A stretch of DNA of 64,000 bases from Paraglaciecola sp. 20A4 (lineage in GTDB: Bacteria; Pseudomonadota; Gammaproteobacteria; Enterobacterales; Alteromonadaceae). Shown in pieces: positions 9,470 to 20,553 of the stretch. A model generated the notes under the pieces. That model did not search any database, was not told the DNA's origin, and saw nothing but the letters and a program-made list of their open reading frames with translations. The first letter of the stretch is position 1. Every line of letters starts with the position of its first letter. Position numbers and translations under genes: made by a program. The stretch lies in assembly GCF_011378905.1 (NCBI RefSeq), contig NZ_WTPY01000021.1:19593-83592 (forward strand), in the 5' to 3' direction.

Positions 9470-10372
9470 TTAGGTGTCTTGACCGTATCCTAAACTGCGC
9501 AATGCACGTTCATCGTCAGCCCAGCCAGATTTAACCTTAACCCATAGCTCTAAAAAGACCTTAGTATCAAACAAATGTTCCATATCTTTTCGCGCTTCAG
9601 CACCAATAGTCTTCAGGCGTTGCCCCCCCTTGCCTATCACCATACTTTTTTGGCTATCGCGCTCCACTAAAATTAAGCCATTGATGCGATACACACCGTT
9701 ATCTGCCAACATAAATTGTTCGATTTCAACAGTCACGGAATATGGCAACTCATCACCGGTAAAGCGCATTAATTTTTCGCGAATAATTTCGGCAGCCATA
9801 AAACGGCTAGAACGATCGGTAATATAATCTTCTGGAAAGTAGAACTCACTCTCTGGTAAGACTTCATTCACCATATCCCGTAATTGGGTAACGTTTTTGC
9901 CATTTTTTGCAGAGATAGGCATTATTTTATTAAATGCATGTTGCTCACCTAGCCACTTTAAATGGGGCAACAAGATTTCTTTATCTTTCACATTGTCTGA
10001 CTTGTTCACAATCAACCAGCAGTCAACGTTACTCTGCTTGATTTTCGTTAACACCATTTGGTCGTCATCGGTCCAACGGGTACCTTCAACGACAAATAAA
10101 ACCAAGCCAACATCAGCAATCGAGCTAGAAGCAGCGCGATTCATGAAACGGTTAATAGCGCGTTTTTCTTCAATGTGTAAACCTGGGGTATCAACGTATA
10201 CTGCTTGACGATTTTCGTGGGTGTCGATACCCATAATGCGATGACGAGTGGTTTGCGGTTTACGCGAGGTGATACTCACTTTTTGCCCAAGTAGCGCATT
10301 GAGTAGGGTGGATTTCCCTACATTAGGACGGCCAACGATGGCAATCATTCCACAATAAGTGATATCAGACAT
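9470..10372 (-). CDS. era: GTPase Era
   Basis: A 300-residue GTPase that binds the 3' end of 16S rRNA and assists 30S maturation. G1 is GRPNVGKST (about 14-22), G3 is DTPGLH, and G4 is NKSD. The C-terminal KH domain carries [13 protein letters not shown], the RNA-binding GxxG loop. Its start overlaps the end of rnc by 8 bp, giving the conserved lepB-rnc-era order in which RNase III and Era are coexpressed. Confidence 0.97.
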   Translation of the reverse strand: MSDITYCGMIAIVGRPNVGKSTLLNALLGQKVSITSRKPQTTRHRIMGIDTHENRQAVYVDTPGLHIEEKRAINRFMNRAASSSIADVGLVLFVVEGTRWTDDDQMVLTKIKQSNVDCWLIVNKSDNVKDKEILLPHLKWLGEQHAFNKIMPISAKNGKNVTQLRDMVNEVLPESEFYFPEDYITDRSSRFMAAEIIREKLMRFTGDELPYSVTVEIEQFMLADNGVYRINGLILVERDSQKSMVIGKGGQRLKTIGAEARKDMEHLFDTKVFLELWVKVKSGWADDERALRSLGYGQDT

Positions 10373-11048
10373 TTTTTAAATTCTCGAGTGCTTGCTTTGC
10401 CGTGAGCTGTTCAGCTCGGCGTCTACTTTTTCCACGGCCGACAACGGGCTTATTAAGCCCCGCAACTGTACATTGCACAGTAAAGGTCTGATCGTGGGAC
10501 TTGCCGCTAATGTCGGTCACTTCATAATCCGGTAAGGGAAGTTGTCGACCTTGTAAATATTCTTGAAGACGCGTTTTATGGTCTTTAGGGGTCTCATCAG
10601 GGTTTAACGCATTAATACGTTTCGCAAACCACGCTAAAATAAGTGGTTCACAGCCTTGCATACCGACTTCCTGATAAATTGCGCCGATAATAGCTTCAAC
10701 AGCATCAGCAAGAATCGAATCCCGTCGATGACCACCACTTTTAAGCTCACCCGGACCGAGTAGCAATAAATCACCTAACGCAAACTCTCTTGCCACTTCA
10801 GCAAGGGTGTCGCCCTTAACCAAACTTGAGCGCATACGCGTTAAATTGCCTTCCGGCTGCTTAGGGAATCGTTCAAAAAGTGCTTTTGCGATAACTAAAC
10901 CGAGCACAGCATCCCCTAAAAATTCGAGACGCTCATTATGGTTTGAACCCACACTTCTGTGCGTAAGCGCAATCGTTAAGTTTTGCCTATCGGCAAAGGT
11001 GTAGCCAAGTTTGGTATATAAGGGCTTGTAAGGATCAATCAACTGCAT
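10365..11048 (-). CDS. rnc: Ribonuclease III
   Basis: A 227-residue double-strand-specific endoribonuclease that processes rRNA precursors and some mRNAs. The signature [20 protein letters not shown] at about 40-59 contains the catalytic Asp and Glu, and the second acidic set is in [14 protein letters not shown] near 114-127. A double-stranded RNA-binding domain occupies about 155-225, ending [14 protein letters not shown]. The start codon abuts the lepB stop. Confidence 0.97.
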   Translation of the reverse strand: MQLIDPYKPLYTKLGYTFADRQNLTIALTHRSVGSNHNERLEFLGDAVLGLVIAKALFERFPKQPEGNLTRMRSSLVKGDTLAEVAREFALGDLLLLGPGELKSGGHRRDSILADAVEAIIGAIYQEVGMQGCEPLILAWFAKRINALNPDETPKDHKTRLQEYLQGRQLPLPDYEVTDISGKSHDQTFTVQCTVAGLNKPVVGRGKSRRRAEQLTAKQALENLKNV

Positions 11049-11954
11049 CTAAATAATGCTACCGACTCGATTAAACCGAACATCAGTTGGGATCCAGCCT
11101 GGTACCCAACTGCTGGGGGCACGATCAAATTCGAAGCTGATCCAAATAGCCACAGCCTTACCGACCAAATTATCGTCAGGTACAAAACCCCAAAAACGAC
11201 CATCTAAACTGTTATCTCGGTTATCGCCCATCATAAAGTACTGACCTTCAGGCACGATCCACTCGTCGGCTTGTGTACCGGGCTGTTGATAGTAATCTTG
11301 CGTGCGATTTAAATTATTCGGTAAGCGGAAAATGTTATGGGTAACCTCCCCTAGTTTCTCCTGATACTTCTCAAGAGGAACAAAGTTTTGGTACGCTTCG
11401 CCGCGGTCGATAAAGTTAAGTTCTACCGGTTCGATAGCCGGACAGTTTTGACTGGTATCACAAGCAGGCTTAATAAATAATTGCTTGTTACGATATATAA
11501 CGGTATCACCCGGCAGGCCAATAACACGCTTAATATAATCTTGGCTAGGATTTTTAGGGTATTTAAAAACCGCGACATCGCCACGTTCTGGCACACCAGT
11601 ATCCCAAAATTTACTTCTAAAAACGGGGTCTTTTACACCATATGCATACTTTTCAACTAAGATAAAATCTCCAACCAAAAGAGTAGGCATCATTGAGCCT
11701 GAAGGAATTTGAAAAGGTTCGTATAAGAATGAGCGCAAGACTAAAACGAATGCAATAACGGGAAATATTTGCTGCGCGGTATCCACTAACCATGGCAACG
11801 TCTGTTCTTGTGGGTCACCTGTTACATTGGAGCCATCTTCGGCAACCACTGTTCGCTCTTTTCGTTTTGGAGCAAACATTAGCGAGTCAGCTAACCAAAT
11901 AAGTCCTGACGCAACTGTCAGAACCACTAAGAACAATGAAAAATAGTTTGCCAT
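11049..11954 (-). CDS. lepB: Signal peptidase I
   Basis: A 301-residue inner-membrane protease that removes signal peptides from exported proteins. Two membrane segments lie at about 5-24 and 58-76. The nucleophile is Ser87 in IPSGSMMPTL, and the general base lysine is Lys142 in YIKRVIGLPGD. The GDNRDNSLDGRFWG box near the C-terminus is intact. It directly abuts lepA upstream and rnc downstream, the usual arrangement in gammaproteobacteria. Confidence 0.97.
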   Translation of the reverse strand: MANYFSLFLVVLTVASGLIWLADSLMFAPKRKERTVVAEDGSNVTGDPQEQTLPWLVDTAQQIFPVIAFVLVLRSFLYEPFQIPSGSMMPTLLVGDFILVEKYAYGVKDPVFRSKFWDTGVPERGDVAVFKYPKNPSQDYIKRVIGLPGDTVIYRNKQLFIKPACDTSQNCPAIEPVELNFIDRGEAYQNFVPLEKYQEKLGEVTHNIFRLPNNLNRTQDYYQQPGTQADEWIVPEGQYFMMGDNRDNSLDGRFWGFVPDDNLVGKAVAIWISFEFDRAPSSWVPGWIPTDVRFNRVGSII

Positions 11955-13751
11955 TTACTTACCTACCTTGAGTAATGCAAGGAACGCTTCTTGAGGAAGC
12001 TCAACGTTACCGACTGACTTCATGCGCTTCTTACCATCTTTTTGCTTTTGGAGAAGCTTCTTCTTACGACTTACATCACCGCCATAACACTTAGCTATCA
12101 CGTTTTTACGCAATTGCTTAATCGTGCTTCGGGCCACTATTTGGTTACCGATAGCAGCTTGAATAGCGATATCGAACATTTGTCGAGGAATTAACTCACG
12201 TAACTTTTCTACTAACTCTCGACCACGAGATTGTGCGTTGTCTTTGTGGGTAATCATCGCAAGTGCATCCACACGTTCACCGTTGATCAGAATATCGAGT
12301 CTAGACATTTCTGCTGTTTGGAAGTGTTTGAAATTGTAATCAAGTGATGCAAAACCACGGCTTGTTGATTTCAACCTATCGAAAAAGTCCATAACTACTT
12401 CAGCCATAGGCAATTCATAGGTCACCGCTACTTGCTTACCGTGGTAAGTCATACTTGTCTGTACGCCACGCTTGTCGACACATAAGGTAATAACACTGCC
12501 TAGATATTCTTGTGGCACAAGAATATGCGCTTCTACGATAGGCTCATGAATTTCTTCAATTGCATTTACCGCAGGCAATTTAGATGGATTATCCACATAC
12601 AAAGTTTCTCCGTCAGTGGTGATCACTTCGTATACCACGGTGGGTGCGGTGGTAATCAGGTCTAAATCGTATTCGCGCTCTAACCGTTCTTGAATAATTT
12701 CCATATGCAACATGCCTAAGAATCCAATACGGAAACCAAAACCAAGTGCAGAAGAACTTTCTGGTTCATAGAACAACGACGCATCATTTAAACTAAGTTT
12801 AGCGAGTGCATCACGAAAATCTTCGTAGTCATCCGAACTGATAGGGAAAAGCCCCGCGTAAACCTGTGGTTGAACTTTCTTGAAGCCAGGTAAGGCTTTA
12901 TCCGCTGGATTGCGCGCTAGCGTAATAGTATCACCTACTGGCGCGCCGTGAATTTCCTTAATACCCGCAACAATAAAGCCAACTTCACCGGCACGTAAAC
13001 ACCCTGTGTCTGTTGCTTTGGGAGTGAAAATCCCCACTTTGTCAGCTTGATGAACTACACCCGTCGACATAATTTTAATCTTGTCGTTTTTACGCAGTTC
13101 ACCTTGAACAATACGCACCAACGACACAACACCTTGATAGTTATCAAACCACGAATCAACAATTAGAGCTTTGAGTGGCGCATCGATGTCACCTTCAGGA
13201 GGCGGAATTTGGCGTACGATGACTTCAAGTACATCTTCGATACCCACACCCGTTTTTGCGGAACAACGCACTGCGTCTAGAGCGTCAATCCCGACTATAT
13301 CTTCGATTTCTTCAGCTACACGGTCTGGTTCAGCTTGAGGTAAATCGATTTTATTCAAAATCGGCACCACCTCCATATTTAAATCTATGGCTGTATAGCA
13401 GTTTGCTAAGGTCTGAGCTTCAACGCCTTGGCCTGCATCAACTACCAAAAGTGCGCCTTCGCAAGCAGCTAATGAACGAGATACTTCATAAGAAAAGTCC
13501 ACATGCCCAGGCGTATCGATAAAGTTAAGTTGATAGGTCTCACCGTCTTTTGCTTTATAATTGAGCGTCACACTCTGCGCTTTGATAGTAATGCCGCGCT
13601 CGCGTTCAATATCCATTGAATCGAGAACCTGAGCTGACATTTCTCGTTCTGTTAAACCACCACAGTGTTGGATTAACCGATCTGAAAGTGTCGATTTACC
13701 GTGGTCAATGTGGGCGATGATAGAGAAGTTACGTATGTGCTTGTGTTGCAT
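11955..13751 (-). CDS. lepA: Elongation factor 4 (LepA)
   Basis: A 598-residue translational GTPase, the usual length. G1 is AHIDHGKST at residues 13-21, G3 is DTPGHVDF, and G4 is NKIDLP. It is followed by EF-G-like domains II, III and V and the LepA-specific C-terminal domain with many basic residues ([20 protein letters not shown]). It back-translocates or remodels stalled ribosomes. A 189-bp gap separates it from rseC and may carry its own promoter. Confidence 0.98.
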   Translation of the reverse strand: MQHKHIRNFSIIAHIDHGKSTLSDRLIQHCGGLTEREMSAQVLDSMDIERERGITIKAQSVTLNYKAKDGETYQLNFIDTPGHVDFSYEVSRSLAACEGALLVVDAGQGVEAQTLANCYTAIDLNMEVVPILNKIDLPQAEPDRVAEEIEDIVGIDALDAVRCSAKTGVGIEDVLEVIVRQIPPPEGDIDAPLKALIVDSWFDNYQGVVSLVRIVQGELRKNDKIKIMSTGVVHQADKVGIFTPKATDTGCLRAGEVGFIVAGIKEIHGAPVGDTITLARNPADKALPGFKKVQPQVYAGLFPISSDDYEDFRDALAKLSLNDASLFYEPESSSALGFGFRIGFLGMLHMEIIQERLEREYDLDLITTAPTVVYEVITTDGETLYVDNPSKLPAVNAIEEIHEPIVEAHILVPQEYLGSVITLCVDKRGVQTSMTYHGKQVAVTYELPMAEVVMDFFDRLKSTSRGFASLDYNFKHFQTAEMSRLDILINGERVDALAMITHKDNAQSRGRELVEKLRELIPRQMFDIAIQAAIGNQIVARSTIKQLRKNVIAKCYGGDVSRKKKLLQKQKDGKKRMKSVGNVELPQEAFLALLKVGK

Positions 13752-13940
13752 AGACTTTTGAAATGTACCTAGTACGTTTTGCCTGCCCTAAGCGTAATTT
13801 TGCAAGCAGCAGATATGTGCTCAAGGAAATTAGGGGAACAAATAAAATTAATTAGACGCGGATTTTACAATTTTATCAGCCAATTTGCGATAAAGAACTC
13901 AGAAGATATGCATAATTAATGCACGAAATATGATTTAACC

Positions 13941-14438
13941 CTAGATGTTCGTCACATCAATGCAATCTACCTGAGTTTTCAAGGTAGGTAAAACGGCTAA
14001 TAAGTGAGGCTCGAATCGACTTTTACTATGTTGAGCGATATAACGTTTTACACCTAAGAAGCTAGCTATCGCCGCCAAGAGTGAACACAATATAACCCAA
14101 CCTTCACTGTGAATTGAAAAATTGGCGAGTAATAAAGAACTTACCACAGCCGCTGTTATCATAGTTAAAAGCGGCAACATATAAACAAGTAGTGAAGCAC
14201 TCAATAACATGGCTTCAGGAATACCTAGCTTTACGTCCTGACCAATAGATACACTTTCTTGGCAAGGTAACCACAACGCATCTCGTTTATTTGCAAGCGC
14301 GCGAGCAATGACCCCCGTACCGCAATTATCTTTGGCGTGACAGCTGCCACAAGTAGACTTCACTTGCGTGGCAATTTTAATGTATTGCTGGCCTTGGTTA
14401 TTTCGAACTTCAACAACTGTCCCTACTTCTTCAATCAT
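13941..14438 (-). CDS. rseC: Sigma-E regulatory factor RseC
   Basis: A 165-residue SoxR-reducing/RseC family membrane protein. An N-terminal cysteine cluster STCGSCHAKDNCG (about 29-41) precedes two membrane helices at about 75-130. RseC modulates sigma-E activity and the family is linked to Rsx/Rnf redox complexes. It ends the rpoE-rseA-rseB-rseC operon, starting 1 bp after rseB. Confidence 0.9.
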   Translation of the reverse strand: MIEEVGTVVEVRNNQGQQYIKIATQVKSTCGSCHAKDNCGTGVIARALANKRDALWLPCQESVSIGQDVKLGIPEAMLLSASLLVYMLPLLTMITAAVVSSLLLANFSIHSEGWVILCSLLAAIASFLGVKRYIAQHSKSRFEPHLLAVLPTLKTQVDCIDVTNI

Positions 14439-14439
14439 A

Positions 14440-15567
14440 CTAAGGTGTTGTCGCTAGGTGAATTGAATTTGCTATATGATTGGCTGTTTCAGGAGGAAGC
14501 TTACCCACCACGGTGACATTGAGTTTACCCTTATTAAGGGTTAACAAGGTGTCAGACTCATGACGTAAAAGGATATCTTGATTAATACCGTCGTTTTGGC
14601 TTTCTCGCATATAGATAGACACATCAACTAAACCATCACTTAGCATAACGTACTCAACCGATAAGCCAGTAATGGGCAGACGATGAATATCACGTTTAAC
14701 TTCAACCATACCCACTGGCATGTATGCGATATCCCATATAGCTTTAGTATGCGCTTGAGGCCTTAGTTCTAGCACTTCAGGTAACATCGCAGGTTCAATT
14801 TTCTCAAAAAAATCATCTGGTTGTTCTGTCACATGACACGCGGTCACCTGAATTTGTTCGAGTAACTGTCCATTCAAATCCACAAGGTTCATTTTAAGCA
14901 TTAAACCTGTTTCTTGATCAAGCCAAACATTCATACCAAAACGTGATTTGTCTTTGCTAACAACGCGAATTTGTTGCGCCGCTCTACCTGATACGCGGCT
15001 GCGCCCTACCATGACAAAATCATAACTTGCTTTGATTTCATCAGGCTGTTGAAAAAACTCGCTGGGAAAAGGACCATTAATAACGTTCGATTGCAAACTA
15101 TAGGGAGGAACGTTAGGTTCAAAGTAGCTGACTTTATTGCCAATACGTACCACTTCTCTACCCGGCCCGTTAAGCAAGTTAAGCTGTTCCATTTTGACAC
15201 CCTGCTCACTGACGCCATGACGCCATAGGTATGGTTGAGAGTCCACGCCGGGTTTAAGTAATACAAATGAAATACTGTAATTTAAATTGCGGTGCGCATA
15301 AGCCATTTTTTCAAGCCAACCGTGAGCACTGTCGGAAGGAAAAGCTTTAATCTGCTGAGTATATGAATCCGGCGGTGTACTAACAGAAATACTCTCGTGG
15401 ACATCATTATCAGCTTGAGCGTTTATATCAGCTTGAGCGATATCGTCAGATTGCCCAATACTAGAGAAGGATAAAAACGTTAGGCAGACAAGCGAAATCT
15501 GCCTAATGAATTTAGAGGATCTATCTTTGCGGTATGTTTTCAACGTTGCTTGACTGTTCAGTGTCAT
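14440..15567 (-). CDS. rseB: Periplasmic sigma-E regulator RseB
   Basis: A 375-residue periplasmic protein that binds the anti-sigma factor RseA and shields it from DegS until lipid or LPS signals release it. A longer than usual N-terminus precedes a signal-peptide-like core FIRQISLVCLTFLSFSSIGQ at about 20-39. The mature LolA-like fold includes GPGREVVRIGNKVSYFEPN and PYSLQSNVINGPFPSEFF, both family hallmarks. The frame overlaps rseA by 47 bp. No methionine lies closer to the signal core, so the overlap is either real or a rarer start codon is used. Confidence 0.92.
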   Translation of the reverse strand: MTLNSQATLKTYRKDRSSKFIRQISLVCLTFLSFSSIGQSDDIAQADINAQADNDVHESISVSTPPDSYTQQIKAFPSDSAHGWLEKMAYAHRNLNYSISFVLLKPGVDSQPYLWRHGVSEQGVKMEQLNLLNGPGREVVRIGNKVSYFEPNVPPYSLQSNVINGPFPSEFFQQPDEIKASYDFVMVGRSRVSGRAAQQIRVVSKDKSRFGMNVWLDQETGLMLKMNLVDLNGQLLEQIQVTACHVTEQPDDFFEKIEPAMLPEVLELRPQAHTKAIWDIAYMPVGMVEVKRDIHRLPITGLSVEYVMLSDGLVDVSIYMRESQNDGINQDILLRHESDTLLTLNKGKLNVTVVGKLPPETANHIANSIHLATTP

Positions 15568-16117
15568 ATAACTCTACTTCAGATTCATCCGGTGCGGCTT
15601 TAAAACGTAATTGCTGCTTATGGTCGTTTAAATAGGCGTTAATGACTCTACGTTGTTCAGATGCATCAGCTCTTGGTAGTGTACGCGTTTGCTCTAAGCT
15701 AACGGGTGATAACCCACCTTGTATACCTAATAACGCTGGAGCTGAATTAAACGGTTGCTCAACTTCAGGTTGATTAAATTGCTGCACACCAATGATCATC
15801 GCCACCGCTACTGAAGCCGCAACAGCCATTTGCCCACCTTGCTTGGCAAAGGGTACCACAGAACTAATCAATGGTAGATCGCGCCATGATTTTTTCGGAG
15901 CGAGAATCGCTGGTTCAGACACTAATGCCGCAGCTACGTTTGCAGCAATATCGAAGTTAATTTGCGCTGCCATCTCTTTGCGAAGCCCATCACGGATCAG
16001 GTGATAACTTTGCCATTTGTCAGCCAGTTCAGCATCACTCTTTATTGCATCTAATAGCTGTTCATCGTGTAGTTCACCATCAACTAGAGCAGATAAATTT
16101 TCAATCTTTTGCGTCAT
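15521..16117 (-). CDS. rseA: Anti-sigma-E factor RseA
   Basis: A 198-residue single-span membrane protein. The N-terminal cytoplasmic domain starts QKIENLSALVDGELHDEQLL and contains WQSYHLIRDGLR, the sigma-binding helices. A membrane segment near residues 95-115 (MAVAASVAVAMIIGVQQF) precedes the periplasmic tail cleaved by DegS and RseP during stress. It lies 126 bp downstream of rpoE. Confidence 0.93.
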   Translation of the reverse strand: MTQKIENLSALVDGELHDEQLLDAIKSDAELADKWQSYHLIRDGLRKEMAAQINFDIAANVAAALVSEPAILAPKKSWRDLPLISSVVPFAKQGGQMAVAASVAVAMIIGVQQFNQPEVEQPFNSAPALLGIQGGLSPVSLEQTRTLPRADASEQRRVINAYLNDHKQQLRFKAAPDESEVELYDTEQSSNVENIPQR

Positions 16118-16243
16118 ATAACAAGCTTCCTGAATATACGCTTAAATAAACTGTCACTTGAAATAAAAATCTATCTCAAATTACTGTGGTAACTGCAACG
16201 TCATCGTTAAAATTTTGACGATGCGTTACCGCTATAGCCTTTG

Positions 16244-16822
16244 CTAGCGTTGCAACAAAGGCTGAATGACCTTATCCAATGCTTCTCGAGCTCTGAATAT
16301 ACGTGAACGAACAGTCCCAACTGGACAATCCATCACGTTGGCAATTTCTTCGTAACTTAACCCTTCTAACTCTCGTAGGCTAATTGCCATACGTAAATCT
16401 TCGGGTAACTTATCCATCGTATCAAACAGTAATTTTTCCATTTGAACCGACATTAAATTCTTTTCTGGCGAATTATTTTCTTTCAGGGCATCACTGCCAT
16501 CATAAAAATCCGCATCTTCTGCATCTACGTCGCTCGCTGGGGGCTTTCTGCCTTGCGAGACTAAATAGTTTTTAGCGCTATTTACGGCTATACGATATAA
16601 CCATGTGTAAAAAGCACTATCGCCCCTAAAATTAGGTAATGCACGGTAAGCTTTAATAAATGCTTCTTGTGCTACGTCAGCAACGTCACCGGAATTCTTC
16701 ACATATCGTGATACTAAATAAGCCACTTTGTGTTGGTACTTAACGACCAACAAACCAAATGCGTCTTTATCTCCGCGTTGCACTTTTTCAACAATTTGCT
16801 GATCTGTTAACTGCTCGCTCAT
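16244..16822 (-). CDS. rpoE: RNA polymerase sigma factor RpoE
   Basis: A 192-residue ECF sigma factor controlling outer-membrane stress genes. The start at 16822 gives MSEQLTDQQIVEKVQRGD, matching E. coli; a frame three codons longer exists. Region 2 contains DVAQEAFIKAYRALPNFRGD and TWLYRIAVNSAKNYL. Region 4 contains LEGLSYEEIANVMDCPVG, then TVRSRIFRAREAL. A sigma-E-like promoter 50-80 bp upstream suggests autoregulation. Confidence 0.98.
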   Translation of the reverse strand: MSEQLTDQQIVEKVQRGDKDAFGLLVVKYQHKVAYLVSRYVKNSGDVADVAQEAFIKAYRALPNFRGDSAFYTWLYRIAVNSAKNYLVSQGRKPPASDVDAEDADFYDGSDALKENNSPEKNLMSVQMEKLLFDTMDKLPEDLRMAISLRELEGLSYEEIANVMDCPVGTVRSRIFRAREALDKVIQPLLQR

Positions 16823-16873
16823 TCGAGCCAATACTCCTGATACAAATACTATTCTGGCTCATGCAAGCACTAT

Positions 16874-16901
16874 AATTGACCATGCCATTTGCAATAAGTT
16901 C
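16874..16901 (-). promoter_or_regulatory. Sigma-E-type promoter in front of rpoE
   Basis: On the minus strand GAACTT (16901-16896) is followed by exactly 16 bp and TCAATT (16879-16874). This fits the sigma-E -35 GGAACTT core and tolerably the TCAAA/TCTGA-type -10. It ends about 50 bp upstream of the rpoE start codon, as expected for the autoregulated rpoE promoter. Confidence 0.6.
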
Positions 16902-17048
16902 GTTTTGTAAGAATTTTTTTCAAAATAAATTCGAAATATTTCCCTAAATACCGCTAAGCGGTGCATCTTGCCATTAATATCATTGTATTTCTTACAACAT
17001 TAATTAGTATTGCTGCACTCTATTAGCATTATTGGTGTAGTTTACCCT

Positions 17049-18653
17049 ATGCACTCCACTGTTGAACATCGTTGTGACGTACTAATTATAGGCAGCGGCG
17101 CTGCGGGCCTTAGCCTAGCGTTGAAACTTGCCGAGCATTGCCAGATTATCGTATTAAGTAAAAGTAGTTTAGCCGAAGGATCAACCCGTTACGCGCAAGG
17201 TGGTATAGCGGCCGTTTTTGATGAAGACGACTCGATTGAATCCCACGTTAAAGATACGCTTATGGCTGGCGCAGGTTTATGTGATGAGCAAGTTGTACAC
17301 TTTACTGCTTCTCGCGCTAAAGCTTGCATGCAATGGCTGATAGACTTCGGCATGCCGTTCGATCAAATGGCCGATAGTGCTGGCGGTGAGCAGCGCTATC
17401 ACTTAACCAGAGAAGGTGGCCACAGTCACAGGCGCATATTGCACGCTGCCGATGCGACGGGTGAAGCCGTTCAGGTAACACTTATTGAAGCCGTAAAGCA
17501 ACACCCAAATATTCACATTTTTGAGCGTTATAACGCAGTCGATCTAATTAAAAGTAAAGCGTCACCTAATCAATTGCTAGGCGCTTATGTGTGGAATCGT
17601 AAACAAGAACATGTCGAGGTTATACGCAGTAAATTTACGGCTTTAGCGACTGGCGGTGCGAGTAAAGTCTATCAGTACACATCAAATCCCGATGTATCCA
17701 GTGGCGATGGTATCGCAATGGCGTGGCGCGCAGGTTGCAGCGTGGCAAATATGGAATTTAATCAATTTCATCCAACGTGTTTGTTTCACCCTGAAGCGCG
17801 TAATTTCCTTATAAGTGAGGCGCTGCGAGGCGAAGGCGCATTTTTATGCCATGCCGATGGCACCCCTTTTATGCAAAAGTTTGATGAACGTGGTGATTTG
17901 GCCCCCAGAGATATTGTTGCTCGGGCCATCGACTTCGAGATGAAACGCCTTGGCGCCGACTGTATGTATTTAGACATCAGCCACAAACCTGCTGACTTCA
18001 TTAAAAAGCATTTTCCTAATATCTATCGTAAATGTCGTGCTTTGGGTATAGACATTACACGTCAACCAATTCCAGTTGTGCCCGCAGCGCATTATAGCTG
18101 TGGTGGTGTAGTCACTGATTTTAACGCAAAAACCGATCTAAACAATTTATACGCGTTGGGCGAGGTTGCTTACACCGGCCTACATGGTGCAAACCGCATG
18201 GCCAGCAACTCGCTGCTTGAATGCATTGTATTTGCTCATTCGGCAGCTGAAAATATTATTCAACGTCTTGCTGAAAAAGACTCGAGTGAAGAAATTCAGC
18301 CTTGGGATGAATCTCAAGTCGGAGATTCAGATGAAGAAGTAATTATCCAACATAATTGGCATGAGTTACGCCTTTTCATGTGGGATTATGTCGGGATTGT
18401 GCGCACCAACAAACGTTTGGCTCGGGCTCAACACCGTATTGAATTATTAAAGCAAGAAGTTGATGAGTATTACTCGTATTTTAAAGTCAGTAACAATCTT
18501 TTGGAACTGCGAAACTTGTTAACCGTAGCAGAACTGATCGTTAAGTGCGCCCAGCAACGTAAAGAGAGTCGAGGCCTGCATTATAATCTAGATTATCCCG
18601 ACTTGGTTGAGAACCCGACTCCATCCGTTATTGCTGGGAAAATCACTAAATAG
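17049..18653 (+). CDS. nadB: L-aspartate oxidase
   Basis: A 534-residue FAD enzyme making iminoaspartate for NAD biosynthesis. The start at ATG 17049 gives [20 protein letters not shown], matching E. coli NadB; a TTG 13 codons upstream is less likely. Visible parts are the FAD-binding [11 protein letters not shown], the substrate-loop region ARYAQGG-like [28 protein letters not shown], and [17 protein letters not shown]. It is divergent from rpoE, as in E. coli. NadE, the last enzyme of the pathway, lies 4 kb away. Confidence 0.97.
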   Translation: MHSTVEHRCDVLIIGSGAAGLSLALKLAEHCQIIVLSKSSLAEGSTRYAQGGIAAVFDEDDSIESHVKDTLMAGAGLCDEQVVHFTASRAKACMQWLIDFGMPFDQMADSAGGEQRYHLTREGGHSHRRILHAADATGEAVQVTLIEAVKQHPNIHIFERYNAVDLIKSKASPNQLLGAYVWNRKQEHVEVIRSKFTALATGGASKVYQYTSNPDVSSGDGIAMAWRAGCSVANMEFNQFHPTCLFHPEARNFLISEALRGEGAFLCHADGTPFMQKFDERGDLAPRDIVARAIDFEMKRLGADCMYLDISHKPADFIKKHFPNIYRKCRALGIDITRQPIPVVPAAHYSCGGVVTDFNAKTDLNNLYALGEVAYTGLHGANRMASNSLLECIVFAHSAAENIIQRLAEKDSSEEIQPWDESQVGDSDEEVIIQHNWHELRLFMWDYVGIVRTNKRLARAQHRIELLKQEVDEYYSYFKVSNNLLELRNLLTVAELIVKCAQQRKESRGLHYNLDYPDLVENPTPSVIAGKITK

Positions 18654-19632
18654 CTTTCAACTCCCCATTTAGGTGGGGGGTGTCACCTTTTTCGCTATCA
18701 ACAGAAAAATTAACTGCTTCTTCATCTGCCCTTCTCTCTTCAAGCGCCAAGTTTTCACTCAGTGATGCAGAAAAACGCACGCTATTTGGTAGTAATATCG
18801 GTTTAATAAACTGTACGTGCGTCCTGAAGCCTTTGGTAAATAGCTCAGGTGTCAGTTGCTCAAGTGCAGAAATACAACGGGATTTTGTCCACATACCATG
18901 GGCGATAGCCTGCTTAAAACCAAATAATTGCGCACTTAATTTGGATAAATGAATTGGATTATAGTCCCCAGAGGTCCGAGCATACCGACGTCCTAAATCC
19001 GTGCCTAATTCCCAAGTTTGCTTTATGTCACGCACTCGTTGCCCTAATGAATCATTTTGTAAACTGAACCCCATCTGCACTTGATCATGCGTAGTACTTC
19101 TCTTTTTTATTTCACTGCTGTTGTCTTGAGTATACGAATACGCAGCGCTACGATATAAATTCGTACTCGCAGATGACCAACACAGCTCACCATTGACCTT
19201 TATATCGGTAACGATTGAAAACACTATCCCTTTAGAGTGAGACTTTATATCCCTAAAATAACAACTAAAAACACAGGCATCAGTGGCATATAGGGGTCTA
19301 TATTGCGTAATTTCATTAGCTATATGTACGATTCCTAATAGAGCAAAAGGAAATTGTTTTTGCAGCATTAGCATTAGGTGTAATGGAAAACTCATTACAT
19401 GCAAGTAACAGGGGTGTAAGGCTTGCCCTTGCCAGTTTGTTACTTGATGAAACTGATTAAATTTTTTTTCTTCAACGCGGGGCGCAGCGTATCGTAATAT
19501 TGTTGTAGGAAGGGCGCCAATGTTAGCCTCAAGAAGTCCCCGACCATCGCGTTTGAACGCAGCTTGTAATAATAAACGTCCTGAGCTTGGCAACTTGGTC
19601 AATAACGTCATAAAAATCGACCTATGTGCCAA
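18646..19632 (-). CDS. MaoC-like acyl dehydratase family protein
   Basis: A 328-residue protein whose C-terminal half holds the hydratase-2 signature: [11 protein letters not shown], then [16 protein letters not shown], at about 215-245. The catalytic Asp and His are thus present in the R-hydratase arrangement. The N-terminal half looks like a degenerate second hotdog domain. The family hydrates enoyl-CoA thioesters; the partner pathway is not indicated by the neighbours. Its 3' end overlaps the nadB stop by 8 bp in convergent orientation. Confidence 0.75.
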   Translation of the reverse strand: MAHRSIFMTLLTKLPSSGRLLLQAAFKRDGRGLLEANIGALPTTILRYAAPRVEEKKFNQFHQVTNWQGQALHPCYLHVMSFPLHLMLMLQKQFPFALLGIVHIANEITQYRPLYATDACVFSCYFRDIKSHSKGIVFSIVTDIKVNGELCWSSASTNLYRSAAYSYTQDNSSEIKKRSTTHDQVQMGFSLQNDSLGQRVRDIKQTWELGTDLGRRYARTSGDYNPIHLSKLSAQLFGFKQAIAHGMWTKSRCISALEQLTPELFTKGFRTHVQFIKPILLPNSVRFSASLSENLALEERRADEEAVNFSVDSEKGDTPHLNGELKAI

Positions 19633-19691
19633 TTTAGCACCATAAGCAACGTGTGCTTTATGACTGGATATTTATAATTTTGCATTCGTTT

Positions 19692-20147
19692 CTAATTTTT
19701 ATTGCGTTGCTGGCTGGCCAAAATACAACGGCACAAGCGACGATAATCTTGTTCGCTGACTCGATCTCGAAATACCCAGCACCAACGTGCCGATGAATCA
19801 GCCTTATACTGATGGCTCTGCAAGAAAGGGATAAGCTGGATCAATAACAAGCCACTAAGCATTTTGGATTGTTCACCGATCGACCAATTAGCGTCAAGCC
19901 GCTGATCAAGATAATTCCATTCACCTAAATAGCTAACCTGCACAATCATGTCTTTACTTTCTCGCTCGCGCCATAGCTTGAGAAAATAAATAGTTATTAA
20001 CAGGATCGTAATACCTTGAAAAAATTTTTGATAGGCAAAAACGTTTGGTTGCCAAACGAACACACTGGCAACCAAGACACCATATGCAACGCAGAACAAT
20101 TTGCTCTGTAATCGCGAAGGGCTTATTTCAATTCTATACTTTGACAC
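19692..20147 (-). CDS. ygfX: YgfX family membrane protein
   Basis: A 151-residue protein starting YRIEISPSRLQSKLF with two membrane segments at about 15-55 and a C-terminal cytoplasmic domain containing SGLLLIQL and SSARWCWVFRDRVSEQDYRRLC. This is the YgfX (CptA) pattern. The family is encoded with SdhE and has been described both as a toxin acting on cytoskeletal proteins and as a membrane partner of SdhE. It overlaps sdhE by 14 bp. Confidence 0.85.
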   Translation of the reverse strand: MSKYRIEISPSRLQSKLFCVAYGVLVASVFVWQPNVFAYQKFFQGITILLITIYFLKLWRERESKDMIVQVSYLGEWNYLDQRLDANWSIGEQSKMLSGLLLIQLIPFLQSHQYKADSSARWCWVFRDRVSEQDYRRLCRCILASQQRNKN

Positions 20148-20385
20148 GACTAAGAATGTGATCGATCAAGCGCTTATAATCAGCATTATCGCAGGGCTGA
20201 TGCCCCATTAACCAGGCGTATAAGTCTGGATCATCAGAGGTTAGCAGACTCTCAAAAATAACTTTATCTGCTTCAGTTAAGTCATTAAAACCTTCGTCAA
20301 CGAATGGCATAAAGATAACATCTAATTCTAACATTCCGCGCCGACAAGCCCATTTCAAGCGCGCATATCTTTGTTTGGTAAACAT
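20134..20385 (-). CDS. sdhE: Succinate dehydrogenase flavinylation factor SdhE
   Basis: An 83-residue protein with the invariant RGMLELD motif at about 16-22, required for attaching FAD to SdhA and FrdA. WLMGHQP near residue 59 is also conserved. It is the first gene of the sdhE-ygfX pair and divergent from ygfZ, as in E. coli (ygfZ-sdhE-ygfX). Confidence 0.95.
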   Translation of the reverse strand: MFTKQRYARLKWACRRGMLELDVIFMPFVDEGFNDLTEADKVIFESLLTSDDPDLYAWLMGHQPCDNADYKRLIDHILSRVKV

Positions 20386-20553
20386 GGATCGTCCTATTAT
20401 GAGAATTCATCATCAGTTTACCATAAATTTATCACTAGACACCTTATACGTAGAGGGCATAGTACGATTGTTTTCTTGATAATTACCCTTGCTTATTAAT
20501 AGTTAAGCCACATATTATTGAACAATTAAGCTTTGTAAAAGAGATGAGAACTT

